From: Alphaproteobacteria bacterium UBA4588
GTDB taxonomy: Bacteria; Pseudomonadota; Alphaproteobacteria; Rhodobacterales; Rhodobacteraceae
Direction: 5' to 3'
NCBI GenBank assembly: GCA_905182195.1
Contig: CAJJAW010000003.1
Location: 124,001-188,000 of the forward strand
DNA: 64,000 nucleotides
The notes beneath the pieces are model-generated. The model did no database searches and was not told where the DNA came from. It saw only the letters and a list, made by a program, of their open reading frames with translations. Each line of letters starts with the position of its first letter. Positions within the stretch are counted from its first letter, which is position 1. The position numbers and the translations under genes are program-made. Shown piece by piece: positions 1-9,021 of the stretch.

Positions 1-64
1 CTATCTAATTTAATTATAACCGCGTGGCGTTTGCCCATTTTTCCCAAAGCAAAGGACGTTTTCT

Positions 65-1453
65 ATGGCTTCTTATGATGTAATTGTGATTGGCTCTGGC
101 CCAGGCGGCTACGTCAGCGCCATTCGTTGTGCGCAATTGGGCTTTAAAACAGCCTGCGTAGAAGGGAGTGATACACTTGGCGGTACATGTCTCAATGTGG
201 GCTGCATTCCTTCCAAAGCCCTCTTGCATGCAAGTCATCAGCTGCACGAAGCCGAACATAACTTTGCTAAAATGGGCTTAATTTCTGACAAACCAGTTGT
301 AGACTGGCAAAAAATGCAAAACTATAAAACTGAGGTAATCGACGGCAATACCAAGGGCATCGAGTTTTTATTTAAGAAAAATAAAATTGACTGGTTGAAG
401 GGTTGGGCCAGCATCCCAGCCGCAGGTCAAGTTCTTGTCGGAGACAAGACCCACAGCTCTAAACACATCATAATTGCGACCGGTTCGGAACCATCAGTCC
501 TGCCAGGGATAGATATCGACGAAAAAAATATTGTAACTTCCACCGGCGCGCTCACCTTAGGTGAAATCCCAGCTAAGATGATAGTTATTGGCGCTGGCGT
601 GATTGGTCTAGAACTGGGATCAGTTTATGCTCGACTAGGCAGTGATGTTGAAGTTATTGAATTTTTGGACGAAATCACACCAGGTTTGGATGCGGAGGTT
701 CAAAAAGCTTTCCAGCGCATTTTAAAAAAACAGGGGTTAAAGTTCATAATGGGGGCCGCGGTAAAATCTGTCACTGTCAAAAATGGCAAGGCTACCGTTA
801 GCTATACCAAACTTAAGAAAGACACAAAGCATCAGGCCCAAGCCGATGTTGTGCTAGTCGCAACTGGGCGCAAGCCTTTTGTGGATGGCTTGGGCCTAGA
901 GACACTAGGCGTTGCCCTAACCGATCGCGGGCAAATTCAAACTAATGCCAATTATGTCACCTCGGTGCCAGGGGTTTATGCGATAGGCGACGCAATCACT
1001 GGACCAATGCTTGCGCATAAAGCAGAAGATGAGGGCATAGCCGTGGCTGAGATATTGGCAGGCCAAGCCGGGCATGTAAATTACGGAGTAATTCCCGGCG
1101 TAATCTATACACACCCAGAAGTTGCCAGTGTAGGCCAAACAGAAGAACAATTAAAAGCCGCAGGGCTTAATTATAAGGTTGGTAAGTTTGCCTTCATGGG
1201 TAATGGCCGTGCCAAGGCAAATTTTGCGGCTGACGGCTTTGTCAAAATACTAGCCGACGCAGTTACTGATCGTATTTTGGGCGCACATATCATCGGGCCG
1301 ATGGCGGGTGACTTAATCCATGAAGTCTGTGTTGCAATGGAGTTTGGGGCCGCTGCTGAAGATTTGGCGCGTACATGCCACGCCCATCCAACCTATTCTG
1401 AGGCCGTACGTGAAGCCGCACTTGCCTGCGGGGTTGGGGCAATACATATCTAA
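65..1453 (+). CDS. lpd: Dihydrolipoamide dehydrogenase (E3)
   Basis: FAD-dependent disulfide oxidoreductase that reoxidises dihydrolipoyl groups of 2-oxo acid dehydrogenase complexes and passes electrons to NAD+ in the cytoplasm. The 462-residue product shows the N-terminal FAD fold (GSGPGG, residues 10-15), the redox-active disulfide C42/C47 in GGTCLNVGC, a central NAD fold (GAGVIG, 176-181), and the C-terminal HAHPTYSE stretch that carries the His-Glu base pair. Length is normal for the family. The ATG at 65 has AAAGGA about nine bases upstream. Only 64 bases precede it in the window, so I cannot tell whether it closes a sucAB-odhB operon. The pdhABC genes near 52-55.7 kb lack an adjacent E3, so this enzyme may serve that complex too (inference). 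Confidence 0.97.
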   Translation: MASYDVIVIGSGPGGYVSAIRCAQLGFKTACVEGSDTLGGTCLNVGCIPSKALLHASHQLHEAEHNFAKMGLISDKPVVDWQKMQNYKTEVIDGNTKGIEFLFKKNKIDWLKGWASIPAAGQVLVGDKTHSSKHIIIATGSEPSVLPGIDIDEKNIVTSTGALTLGEIPAKMIVIGAGVIGLELGSVYARLGSDVEVIEFLDEITPGLDAEVQKAFQRILKKQGLKFIMGAAVKSVTVKNGKATVSYTKLKKDTKHQAQADVVLVATGRKPFVDGLGLETLGVALTDRGQIQTNANYVTSVPGVYAIGDAITGPMLAHKAEDEGIAVAEILAGQAGHVNYGVIPGVIYTHPEVASVGQTEEQLKAAGLNYKVGKFAFMGNGRAKANFAADGFVKILADAVTDRILGAHIIGPMAGDLIHEVCVAMEFGAAAEDLARTCHAHPTYSEAVREAALACGVGAIHI

Positions 1454-1475
1454 AACAGTGATTTATGAATATTTT

Positions 1476-2120
1476 TTAATTTGCTAGCATCCTTAACCCT
1501 TGCGTCACATCGGCGCGCACCGCTACCCTAAGTCCTGGTTCGTCACCCGCCCTCAGAGCAGCTAAGATCAACCTATGATTGACTGGTGGGTCTTTGCGCT
1601 GCAGCCGGCCATAAAGCGCCCGCATCGTTGGTCCCATTTGTAGCCAAACAGTTTCCACTGTGGCCAACATCGCAGGAGCTTGTGCCCGCAAGTAAAGTGT
1701 TCTGTGAAACTCAAGATTAGTTCGGATGTAAGTGACCGCATCAGCCTTGGCCACAGCCACTGCAATTGCACTATTAATTGTCTGCAAACGTTCTACCAAT
1801 GCCATGTGCGCACGTGGCAGGGCGCGCGTGGCGAGCTCCACCTCTATCAGCGCCCGAAGGGACGCTAATTCTTCAATACGATCATTTGACAACTCAGGGG
1901 TCTGGAACCTCCCAGTAACTGATATACTCAGGGCACCCTCTGCCGCCAAGCGTTTCAAAGCTTCACGCACCGGCGTCACAGATACACCAAATTCAGACGC
2001 TACCCCACGAAGAGTGATAGCCTGCCCTGGACCCATCTCACCATACATTATCCGCATCCGAAGCGTTCGAAACAGCTGGTCGTGCGCTGCAAGGTAGCTG
2101 TCTTGTAATTTCTCTGCCAT
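1476..2120 (-). CDS. GntR-family transcriptional regulator with FCD domain
   Basis: Predicted DNA-binding repressor or activator of the FadR/VanR-like GntR subfamily. The 214-residue protein has an N-terminal winged helix (residues about 12-75; the VTPVREALKRLAAEG recognition region is clear). A C-terminal all-helical FCD domain follows; its EFHRTLY and NHRLILAAL stretches carry histidines that usually bind a metal or carboxylate ligand. Such regulators sense small organic acids, but the ligand cannot be read from the sequence. It is convergent with lpd, 22 bases away. No Shine-Dalgarno is obvious before the ATG at 2120; two overlapping palindromes lie 8-28 bases upstream and look like an autoregulatory operator. 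Confidence 0.92.
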   Translation of the reverse strand: MAEKLQDSYLAAHDQLFRTLRMRIMYGEMGPGQAITLRGVASEFGVSVTPVREALKRLAAEGALSISVTGRFQTPELSNDRIEELASLRALIEVELATRALPRAHMALVERLQTINSAIAVAVAKADAVTYIRTNLEFHRTLYLRAQAPAMLATVETVWLQMGPTMRALYGRLQRKDPPVNHRLILAALRAGDEPGLRVAVRADVTQGLRMLAN

Positions 2121-2127
2121 ATTTATT

Positions 2128-2148
2128 TGTGATCACATTCTAGAATGT
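2128..2148. promoter_or_regulatory. Overlapping palindromes, likely GntR operator
   Basis: Two perfect palindromes overlap just upstream of the GntR start at 2120: TGTGATCACA (2128-2137) and ACATTCTAGAATGT (2135-2148). GntR dimers bind inverted repeats in their own promoters, so this is a probable autoregulatory operator. The site is read directly from the sequence; the binding partner is inferred. Confidence 0.6.
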
Positions 2149-2166
2149 ATGTCAAATACGGACCAC

Positions 2167-2877
2167 TTAAAATTGGTAACTGTGTAACTCTTCACCATGA
2201 TCTTTCAACCAAGCCCGGTAAGTAGCATAGGCAGGATAGAGATGCTCGACTACTGCCCAAAATTGTGGCGAGTGGTTCATCTGCACTAAATGCGCGACCT
2301 CATGCGCCGCCACATAGTTAAGTACCTCTGCTGGAGCCATAATCAGCCGCCAAGAGTAGTTGATATTTCCTTTTGTAGAACAGGAGCCCCAACGCGACGT
2401 GGTATCTCGCAACGTGAGCTTCCCATAAGATTTTCCCAAGGCCGCTGAGTAGCGGTCAGTAGCTTCTGCCAACCGCTGACGGGCTTGCAGCTTTAGAAAA
2501 GCTTTAACCCGAGCAGCAACCATGCCGTCAGCTCCAGGCACCAAGAGCTTAGCGCCAGTTTTGCGCACTTGCCGGCCCTGCCACCTACAAATGGTCAGCA
2601 ACTCACCCTGAAATAATACCATGCCACCGAATGCCGCCTCAGCACTTTGCGGTAGATCTGCTAAGTGGGCGCGAATCCAAGATTCTTTTTCAAAAACAAA
2701 TTTTTCTGCCTCCCTAATTTGGCAAGACACCGGCAAACTTAACGTAACAATGCCTTTGAGCCTCAAAATACGTAACGACATCCGCTTTGCCCGTTTGGAT
2801 CGCCTCAGAATAATGGTAATCTTGGGGTTTCCAGGCAATATTATATGCTGAACCGAGACAATTGATTCAGAATTCAT
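2167..2877 (-). CDS. YgjP-like M48-type metallopeptidase domain protein (DUF45)
   Basis: Predicted zinc metalloprotease-like protein of the YgjP/DUF45 family; the cellular substrate is unknown. The product is about 236 residues. The C-terminal half holds HEVAHLVQMNHSPQFW, an HExxH-like motif (HEVAH) with a downstream HSP.FW stretch, which is the family signature, and the preceding RWGSCSTKGNINYSWRL block is also typical. The frame is open up to 3024, but that would run under the oppositely oriented FYDLN gene at 2975. I chose the ATG at 2877 (MNSES); the ATG at 2886 is equally possible because neither has a strong ribosome binding site. The 97-base gap to 2975 would be a shared divergent promoter. 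Confidence 0.85.
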   Translation of the reverse strand: MNSESIVSVQHIILPGNPKITIILRRSKRAKRMSLRILRLKGIVTLSLPVSCQIREAEKFVFEKESWIRAHLADLPQSAEAAFGGMVLFQGELLTICRWQGRQVRKTGAKLLVPGADGMVAARVKAFLKLQARQRLAEATDRYSAALGKSYGKLTLRDTTSRWGSCSTKGNINYSWRLIMAPAEVLNYVAAHEVAHLVQMNHSPQFWAVVEHLYPAYATYRAWLKDHGEELHSYQF

Positions 2878-2974
2878 CCAAGACATCCACGAATTTATAG
2901 ATTTCACCTTTGACACCGCCTCTTCTCTATGGCACTCGACACAGATTGTCACCGATTGCAAGAAGGGAAAACCC

Positions 2975-3301
2975 ATGCCGAAAGAAGAATGGGGTACCAA
3001 ACGTATTTGCCCCACCACAGGCAAGCGTTTTTACGACCTGAATAAAAATCCGATTATTAGCCCCTATACGGGTGAAACTGTTGCACTTGATGCAAACAAA
3101 GGCCGCACCATGGTGGCTGATGCTGAAGATGCGCAGACAACAAAACTACACGAATCTGATGCGGATGCCGATGAGGTTGTGTTGGAAGACGACGATGATG
3201 TTGAAGTAGATTTGGGCGATGATGTGCTTGATGACGACGATGATGACACCGTTTCACTTGACGAGATCGCCGATGTCGCTTCAGACGACGACGATGGCTA
3301 A
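2975..3301 (+). CDS. TIGR02300 / FYDLN-acid family protein
   Basis: Small 108-residue alphaproteobacterial protein of unknown function. The N-terminal 40 residues are the conserved FYDLN_acid domain: KRICPTTGKRFYDLN then ISPYTGE. The CPTTG stretch resembles half of a metal-binding knuckle but has only one cysteine here. The C-terminal half is extremely acidic, with long Asp runs (residues about 62-107), so the protein is probably disordered there and may mimic nucleic acid or bind basic partners (inference). The start is the ATG at 2975, preceded by GAAGGGAAAA. A strong hairpin follows the stop. Confidence 0.93.
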   Translation: MPKEEWGTKRICPTTGKRFYDLNKNPIISPYTGETVALDANKGRTMVADAEDAQTTKLHESDADADEVVLEDDDDVEVDLGDDVLDDDDDDTVSLDEIADVASDDDDG

Positions 3302-3309
3302 AATTCCTT

Positions 3310-3347
3310 GCTTGGCGCGCTGATTTACTCTTGATCCCGCGCCAAGC
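3310..3347 (+). terminator. Hairpin after FYDLN gene, candidate terminator
   Basis: A perfect 10-bp stem pairs GCTTGGCGCG (3310-3319) with CGCGCCAAGC (3338-3347) around an 18-base loop, nine bases after the stop codon. It lacks a following T run, so it may be a weak or Rho-assisted terminator, or a boundary element before the tRNA gene. Confidence 0.5.
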
Positions 3348-3372
3348 CTTGCCTAGAATTACAAAGTGTTAA

Positions 3373-3448
3373 GGGCCCTTAGCTCAGCTGGGAGAGCGCC
3401 TGCATGGCATGCAGGAGGTCAGCGGTTCGATCCCGCTAGGGTCCACCA
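3373..3448 (+). tRNA. tRNA-Ala (anticodon GGC)
   Basis: A 76-base cloverleaf with encoded 3' CCA (3446-3448). The acceptor stem pairs GGGCCCT (3373-3379) with AGGGTCC (3438-3444) and includes the G3:U70 wobble pair that is the main alanine identity element. The anticodon stem is CCTGC/GCAGG with loop ATGGCAT, giving anticodon GGC at 3406-3408, which reads GCC and GCU codons. The T arm GCGGTTCGATCCCGC is intact. Confidence 0.98.
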
Positions 3449-4050
3449 TTCCACCTAAAACCTAATAAGACAAAGCAGATATTGCCCGCAGGGTGCAAAA
3501 TGCGCCTAAATAATAACAATAGGTTATGATAAAGGTGCCCCACAAAGAAATCCACAAGCTTACTAATGCAAAACCTAACCGGCTGGGGAACGCATATTAG
3601 TTTAAAGTTGAAAAATAAGTCAAATTTTAACACCATAGGCTCAATTCTCTCGCCATACTGATATTATGCGGGCGTCGGGGACCCCTTGTACGCAAAACGG
3701 GACGTGTGCTCTTAAAAATGGTGAATTGCATAGACCGTAAGATTTCAAGTAGCTAAGCGGCTGGAACACAAGGTGTATGATGCGGGACTTATAACTGATC
3801 ATTAAGACTTCATATAAACGGTAATTGTGGTCAGTTTAACACTGTTACAAATTTAGGTGAGATGTGAGTTCTGAGGGGGCTATGAGAATAAAATGGCTCC
3901 CAATTCACAATCAAGTTGTGATATCTTGCAACCCAAGGTCACAATAAATTCAGTGGGGTATCAAATAAATCATTGACTTATATATAAATACCTCGCACCA
4001 ATTCCAACCATAAATAAAGACAAGCCATCAGTTTTTTTCAGTTAAAACAC
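3449..4050. other. Gene-empty stretch downstream of tRNA-Ala
   Basis: About 600 AT-rich bases with no convincing coding frame, RNA gene or mobile-element end. A GGGGACCCC palindrome at 3677-3685 is the only local symmetry I noted. The 3' flank of a tRNA gene is a common integration target, but no integrase gene or attachment-site repeat was seen. Confidence 0.6.
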
Positions 4051-5526
4051 CTAGCTTAACGTCCGGCGGACAGCATCTTTCCAGCCATCGTATAGTGCAT
4101 CACGCGTCGCGTCAGGCATTTGAGCTTCAAAACGCTGATCCAATGCCCATGTTTTAGCAAAACTAGCTTGTTCAGGGTACACACCCGCTTTGGATCCTGC
4201 CAACCATGCTACCCCAAGAGCGGTGGTTTCCTGAACCTTTGGCCGATCAACAGCGGATCCTAGAATATCTGCAAGAAATTGCATCGTCCAATCACTGGCG
4301 GTCATACCGCCATCCACGCGCAACAACGCTTGCGCGGCTACTCCCATGTCTTCCTGCATCGCTATCAACAAGTCGCGGGTTTGGTAGCCCACACTTTGTA
4401 GGGCCGCCTTGGCGAATTCTTTTGCTCCAGAATTACGGGTCAGTCCAAATATAGCACCACGACACTCTGCATCCCAATAGGGCGCGCCAAGACCAGTAAA
4501 TGCAGGAACAATATACAATGATTGTGTTGCATCCGCCGATACTGCCATATCCGACGTTTCGCTAAAATCACGAATTATCCCCAGTCCATCACGCAACCAC
4601 TGCACAACCGCTCCTGCGATGAATATTGAGCCCTCAAGAGCATAAGTTGGCTTGCCGTCAAATTGATAGGCAATTGTACCGAGTAAACGGTTTTTAGATT
4701 TCACCAAAGTATCACCTGTATTCAAGAGGGCAAAACATCCCGTGCCATAGGTGGATTTCAACATGCCTGTCTCAAAACAGGCTTGGCCTATTGCAGCAGC
4801 TTGCTGATCCCCAGCCACACCCAAAATCGGGATTTCACCACCAAATAAGGTTGTTACCCCAAACTCAGAAGCGCAATCACGCACTTCAGGCAGTATGACT
4901 TGCGGCACATCCAAAATACCACAGATTTCATCATCCCACTGGCCTTTGACTATATCATACAACATAGTGCGTGCTGCATTGGTAGCATCAGTCAAATGCA
5001 TGGCACCCCCTGTCAGTTTCCAGATCAAATAGCTGTCCATCGTACCAAAAAGTAATTCGCCATTTTGCGCCCGTGCCAAAGATCCTGGTACATGCTTGAA
5101 AATCCAATTTATCTTAGTTCCAGAAAAATAAGAATCAATCAAAAGTCCAGTTTTATTGATGATCATCTCTTCATGACCAGAGGCACGAAGCTCATTGCAA
5201 AAGGGGGCTGTACGGCGATCCTGCCAGACAATAGCTTTGTGAATAGGCACCCCAGTAACCCGATCCCAAATTACAGTTGTTTCGCGCTGGTTAGTAATTG
5301 CGATGGCAGCAATATCGACATGGTCACAGGTTGCTTTTTGCATAACAACCTGAACCACCTCTAAGACAGAGGCCCAAATTTCTTCAGCATCATGCTCTAC
5401 CCAGCCCGATTGTGGAAAATGCTGAGTGAATTCCTTCTGGCTTATGAAAGCAGGGTGCATCTTGCTATCAAACAAGATGGCACGGTTGGATGTCGTGCCT
5501 TGGTCAATCGCCAGCACAAATGTCAT
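4051..5526 (-). CDS. glpK: Glycerol kinase
   Basis: ATP-dependent phosphorylation of glycerol to sn-glycerol 3-phosphate in the cytoplasm; FGGY carbohydrate kinase family. The 491-residue product begins with the phosphate-binding loop [15 protein letters not shown], has the substrate region [11 protein letters not shown] and [11 protein letters not shown], the ATP-site stretch [12 protein letters not shown], and the FGGY signature region [17 protein letters not shown] plus [13 protein letters not shown] chose the ATG at 5526, which has AAGGGG eight bases upstream; an ATG at 5568 is in frame but adds an unconserved 14-residue leader. No glpF, glpD or glpR lies next to it, so it stands alone between gene-empty DNA and rlmE. 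Confidence 0.97.
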   Translation of the reverse strand: MTFVLAIDQGTTSNRAILFDSKMHPAFISQKEFTQHFPQSGWVEHDAEEIWASVLEVVQVVMQKATCDHVDIAAIAITNQRETTVIWDRVTGVPIHKAIVWQDRRTAPFCNELRASGHEEMIINKTGLLIDSYFSGTKINWIFKHVPGSLARAQNGELLFGTMDSYLIWKLTGGAMHLTDATNAARTMLYDIVKGQWDDEICGILDVPQVILPEVRDCASEFGVTTLFGGEIPILGVAGDQQAAAIGQACFETGMLKSTYGTGCFALLNTGDTLVKSKNRLLGTIAYQFDGKPTYALEGSIFIAGAVVQWLRDGLGIIRDFSETSDMAVSADATQSLYIVPAFTGLGAPYWDAECRGAIFGLTRNSGAKEFAKAALQSVGYQTRDLLIAMQEDMGVAAQALLRVDGGMTASDWTMQFLADILGSAVDRPKVQETTALGVAWLAGSKAGVYPEQASFAKTWALDQRFEAQMPDATRDALYDGWKDAVRRTLS

Positions 5527-5694
5527 AGGATATCCCCTTAGCTTAGAGTGACCAAAACGTACCCACACTGACCTATAAGTACCACTTTTTCCACGCGTCT
5601 ATGTAAAGAACAATATGCTAAAGTTGCCACAATAAATTCTATTTCGTCTAAAGCTGGGTTTTGCTACCTATTAGGCAGAAAACCTTACGATTAT

Positions 5695-6405
5695 TTATCC
5701 ACGGAAACCCGTGGCAACAACAAATTTTTCTGATGAATTGGAGCGTGAAGCTGGTGGCTTCATGTTCGAAACCTTAGTAAACTTTTTCTTAAGCAAGGCT
5801 TGCAATTCGCCCTCTGCACCCCCGGCCAAAACCTTTGCAATAAAAGTGCCACCTGGAGCCAAAACATCAAAGGAAAAATAAGCTGCGGCCTCACATAGCG
5901 CAATAATGCGCAAGTGATCAGTTTGCTTATGTCCAGAGGAGGCCGCAGCCATATCAGACATCACAACATCCGCCTTTCCATCCAGCCAAGCTTTCACCTT
6001 ATCATCTGCTCCCTCATCCATGAAATCTAACACGTGGATCTCAGCACCAGGAATAGCTTCTATTTCTTGCAGATCAACACCCAGAATAGAGCCAACCTTT
6101 TTGCCTTGTCGGTCCCCAAGTGCGTTAATGCGGCTAACCGCCACCTGACACCAACCTCCTGGGGCGCAGCCCAGATCTACAATCCGGGCGCCCGGCACTA
6201 AAAAGCGGTATTTGTCGTCAAGCTCAAGAATTTTAAAAGCCGCACGCCCCCGATATCCCTCAAGCTGTGCCCTCTTTACATAGGGGTCATTTAGCTGTCG
6301 TTCCAACCAGAGCGTGGAAGAAAGTTTTCGACCACGTGCTGTTTTAACCTTCACTCGGAGTTCCCGTTGACCACGACCACTGTTATTTTTAGGTATTTTT
6401 GCCAT
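5695..6405 (-). CDS. rlmE: 23S rRNA (uridine2552-2'-O)-methyltransferase
   Basis: RrmJ/FtsJ-type SAM-dependent methyltransferase that 2'-O-methylates U2552 in the ribosomal A-loop of 23S rRNA. The 236-residue protein shows SAM motif I ([10 protein letters not shown], residues 76-85) and the K-D-K-E catalytic tetrad at K58, D151 (MSDMA), K191 (FIAK) and E226 (SSEKF). It has a short basic N-terminal extension common in alphaproteobacteria. Its ATG lies only five bases after the stop of the upstream ppx gene, so the two are probably co-transcribed. Confidence 0.95.
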   Translation of the reverse strand: MAKIPKNNSGRGQRELRVKVKTARGRKLSSTLWLERQLNDPYVKRAQLEGYRGRAAFKILELDDKYRFLVPGARIVDLGCAPGGWCQVAVSRINALGDRQGKKVGSILGVDLQEIEAIPGAEIHVLDFMDEGADDKVKAWLDGKADVVMSDMAAASSGHKQTDHLRIIALCEAAAYFSFDVLAPGGTFIAKVLAGGAEGELQALLKKKFTKVSNMKPPASRSNSSEKFVVATGFRG

Positions 6406-6410
6406 GCGAC

Positions 6411-7527
6411 TCAGCTCGTTTGTTCACGCAAAGCTCCATCTGCGCTCATTTGTGAATATAGTAAACCCTCGCGTAGCCCACGATCAGCAACAGAGAGCTT
6501 ATGTGTAGGCCAACTACGCAGCAAAGCCTGTAAAATTGCAGCGCCAGACATAATTAAAGCATGGCGGTCGGTACCAATGCGTGGATCATTTTGCCGACCT
6601 ATCGGCCCCATCTTAAGATAATCAAGAATCACTTTATCAATTTCAATAGAAGACATCGACAGGCCATCTACTTTATTTCTATCATAGCGCCGCAGTCCCA
6701 AATGACTGGCAGCAACGGTCGTAATAGTGCCGCTAGTTCCAATGATTTGAAAATGCTTCATTTTATAGGAACGCTCATAGGGAATGAATTTCTCAAGCTT
6801 TTCTTCAAACATTAGGCTCATCAAGGCGAAGCGGCCAGCATCATCATCCACATCATTAAAAAGATCACGCAAGGTGGCTACACCCAGGGGTACAGATATC
6901 CAGTCCACAACCTTTGCGCCATACTTATTCTGCCGCTCCCCAGAGCTTAAACCCTTGTGCATATGCATAATAGAACGGCTCCGCATCTTAGGAAGAACAT
7001 CAACCAAATCTATCCAAACTAGTTCTGGTGGATCCACCACCAATATCCACCACAAGCAACTGATCAGTATCAGTTGTCACTAAAGGCGCACAGGAAATAA
7101 CCGCTAACTGCGCCTCCTCCTCCGCCCGAATAATCTCTAGATTCAAGCCAGTTTCCTTGCGGATATGGCGTATAAGCATTGCGCCATTGTCCGCACGCCG
7201 ACAGGCTTCAGTGGCTACCAAGCGCATTTTTTTAACACGGTATTGTTTTAGCTTTTGGCTGCAAATACGTAGAGCCTGCACAGTACGGTTCATCGATGTG
7301 CGGCTTAGCCGCCCAGTTTCTGCCAAACCAACTCCAAGTTGAACCGATTTTGAAAAACTGTCCACAATTTTAAATTGCGCACCGTCAGGTTGCGCAATAA
7401 GCATGCGACACGAATTTGTACCTAAGTCCAAAGCCGCATAAAGCGGTTGGACTTGAGCCTTGTGGTCGACGTTGGGTTCAACCGTATTAGGAACCGCGCC
7501 CGCAGACCGAGGACGCTGTGGCGTCAT
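6411..7527 (-). pseudogene. ppx: Ppx/GppA exopolyphosphatase, frame interrupted by one extra base
   Basis: Exopolyphosphatase/guanosine pentaphosphate phosphohydrolase family, which degrades polyphosphate or pppGpp. The N-terminal part (7527 to about 7027) has the ASKHA phosphate-1 loop ALDLGTNSCRMLIA and the phosphate-2 motif VVDIGGGST. The C-terminal part continues in a different frame with ELVWIDL and later GTSGTITTVAA. Removing one base near 7026 joins GGGST directly to ELVW with nothing lost, so the locus is one gene with a single-base insertion. Whether this is a real lesion or a sequencing error cannot be decided here, but other genes in the window show the same type of damage. The ATG at 7527 has AAAGGCG upstream; rlmE follows at five bases. 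Confidence 0.88.
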
Positions 7528-7753
7528 AATTATGCGCCTTTCAGATTTCGAGTTGAGTTCAATCTAAGCGCATCTGCGGGCCCATGCAATCGTTCATAAA
7601 GTTATTGCCAATTTTCCAAAAACCAGAGCTATTAATTCTAAGGTATATTTGTAATGACATCAAAGTCGCTAGCACTCATTCAATTGTCGAAAATCGACTC
7701 TGGTTTGCAAACAGTTGCACCTAGAAATCAGAGAAAGACTGATGAGGAATCAA

Positions 7754-8053
7754 ATGGCAGACGTAATTGTTGTATATTGGCGAGATATCCCAGCCCAAGT
7801 GATTGTCGGCAAAGGTCGCAAAGCATCTAAGGCTCAATTACCAGAACGTTTTGAGCAGGCCATCGATCGTGCGGCGATGAAAATTGGAGCGGAAGATACA
7901 GATTCCTATTTGGCCGAATGGCGCAAAGCACCCGCTTATGCAGTGGACGGAGAGCAATCTGCGGTGGCACAATCTGAAGCCAATCGCATAGAGGCTGAAT
8001 ACAACCAAGAAAAAATAAAACTGCTGATAGCAAACGATGGCTGGGCTATTTGA
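7754..8053 (+). CDS. Virulence-factor domain protein (PF13769-like)
   Basis: A 99-residue soluble protein of the small family labelled 'virulence factor' in databases; no biochemical function is established. It starts MADVIVVYWRDIPAQVIVG, the typical opening, and is followed by an AEWRKAP stretch. The ATG at 7754 has GAGG six bases upstream, better than the upstream ATG at 7715. It lies 30 bases before a methylenetetrahydrofolate reductase gene and shares its direction. In roseobacters this family recurs beside folate and corrinoid C1 genes, so a role in that pathway is more plausible than virulence (inference from context). Confidence 0.8.
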   Translation: MADVIVVYWRDIPAQVIVGKGRKASKAQLPERFEQAIDRAAMKIGAEDTDSYLAEWRKAPAYAVDGEQSAVAQSEANRIEAEYNQEKIKLLIANDGWAI

Positions 8054-8083
8054 CCATTTAAAAATTGTTCAAAGGAGAGGCCA

Positions 8084-9010
8084 ATGGCCCTGCTGAATTT
8101 TGGATCTAAAGATACGACTAGTGTCGAAATTAATCCACAGATTGAGACCTTTCTCAAAGATTTTTCAATCGAGGTTATGCCCCGCACCGCTGCAAAAATT
8201 GAGAACCTACGTGACCTTCTTCCCAGGGGAACACGCGTCTATGTTGCCCATATAGAAGGAACACCTATCCAAGAAATGATAGCAACAGCCAGACGGGTAG
8301 CGGCTGAAGGCTTCGATGTGATGCCACATTTTCCAGCGCGCATCATCAAAGATGAAACCACACTGCGTAATTGGATAGCCATGTATCAAGGTGAGGCAGG
8401 AGTGGATCAAGCTTTGTTGTTGGCAGGCGGCGTCACAAAACCACACGGAGATTATGAATGCTCAATGCAGCTATTAGAATCTAACGCCTTTGGTGACGCG
8501 GGCTTTAAGCGACTGCATGTTGCAGGCCATCCCGAGGGCAATAAGGACATCGACCCTAATGGCTCGATGACTAATGTCGACGCAGCGCTGCGTTGGAAGC
8601 AAGCCTTTTCTGAAACATCGAACGCTGACATGGCTATTGCCACACAGTTCTGCTTTGAAGCTAAATCAGTAATTTCTTGGGCAGATACTTTGGCCACCAA
8701 TGGTATCACACTACCAATTCATATTGGTGTGGCTGGTCCTGCAAAGCTGCAAACCTTGATCAAATTCTCCATCGCCTGTGGAGTGGGGGCATCTTTGCGG
8801 GTATTGCAACGCCGCTCCAAAGATTTAACCAAACTGCTCCTACCCTTTACACCAGACGAGTTTCTGGCTGAATTGGCAGCCCATAAAACCAAAAAACCAG
8901 AATTTAATATTTCTCATGTGCATTTCTTCCCTCTTGGTGGAATTAAAACTAATACCAAATGGACCATTGAAAATGGTGGGTCCTCTGCTGTTCCTGTTTC
9001 TCAATCCTAA
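8084..9010 (+). CDS. Methylenetetrahydrofolate reductase family protein
   Basis: MetF-like TIM-barrel flavoprotein of 308 residues, expected to interconvert 5,10-methylene- and 5-methyl-tetrahydrofolate. Supporting stretches are IEVMPRTAAKIENL near the N-terminus, VYVAHIEGTP, the FDVMPHFPARI region, LLLAGGVTKPHGDY and LHVAGHPEGN. It is more divergent than enterobacterial MetF and belongs to the branch found beside corrinoid methyltransferases. GGAGAGG lies just before the ATG. The next gene, a methyltetrahydrofolate:corrinoid methyltransferase, starts 11 bases after its stop, so the two probably act in sequence in methyl-group oxidation or supply. Direction of flow cannot be told. Confidence 0.88.
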   Translation: MALLNFGSKDTTSVEINPQIETFLKDFSIEVMPRTAAKIENLRDLLPRGTRVYVAHIEGTPIQEMIATARRVAAEGFDVMPHFPARIIKDETTLRNWIAMYQGEAGVDQALLLAGGVTKPHGDYECSMQLLESNAFGDAGFKRLHVAGHPEGNKDIDPNGSMTNVDAALRWKQAFSETSNADMAIATQFCFEAKSVISWADTLATNGITLPIHIGVAGPAKLQTLIKFSIACGVGASLRVLQRRSKDLTKLLLPFTPDEFLAELAAHKTKKPEFNISHVHFFPLGGIKTNTKWTIENGGSSAVPVSQS

Positions 9011-9021
9011 GGATTTCCAAG

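Noticed and set aside
3057-3257. Ser-rich and His-rich minus-strand frames opposite the FYDLN gene
   Set aside because: They are the antisense reading of an Asp-codon-rich tail and have no independent support.
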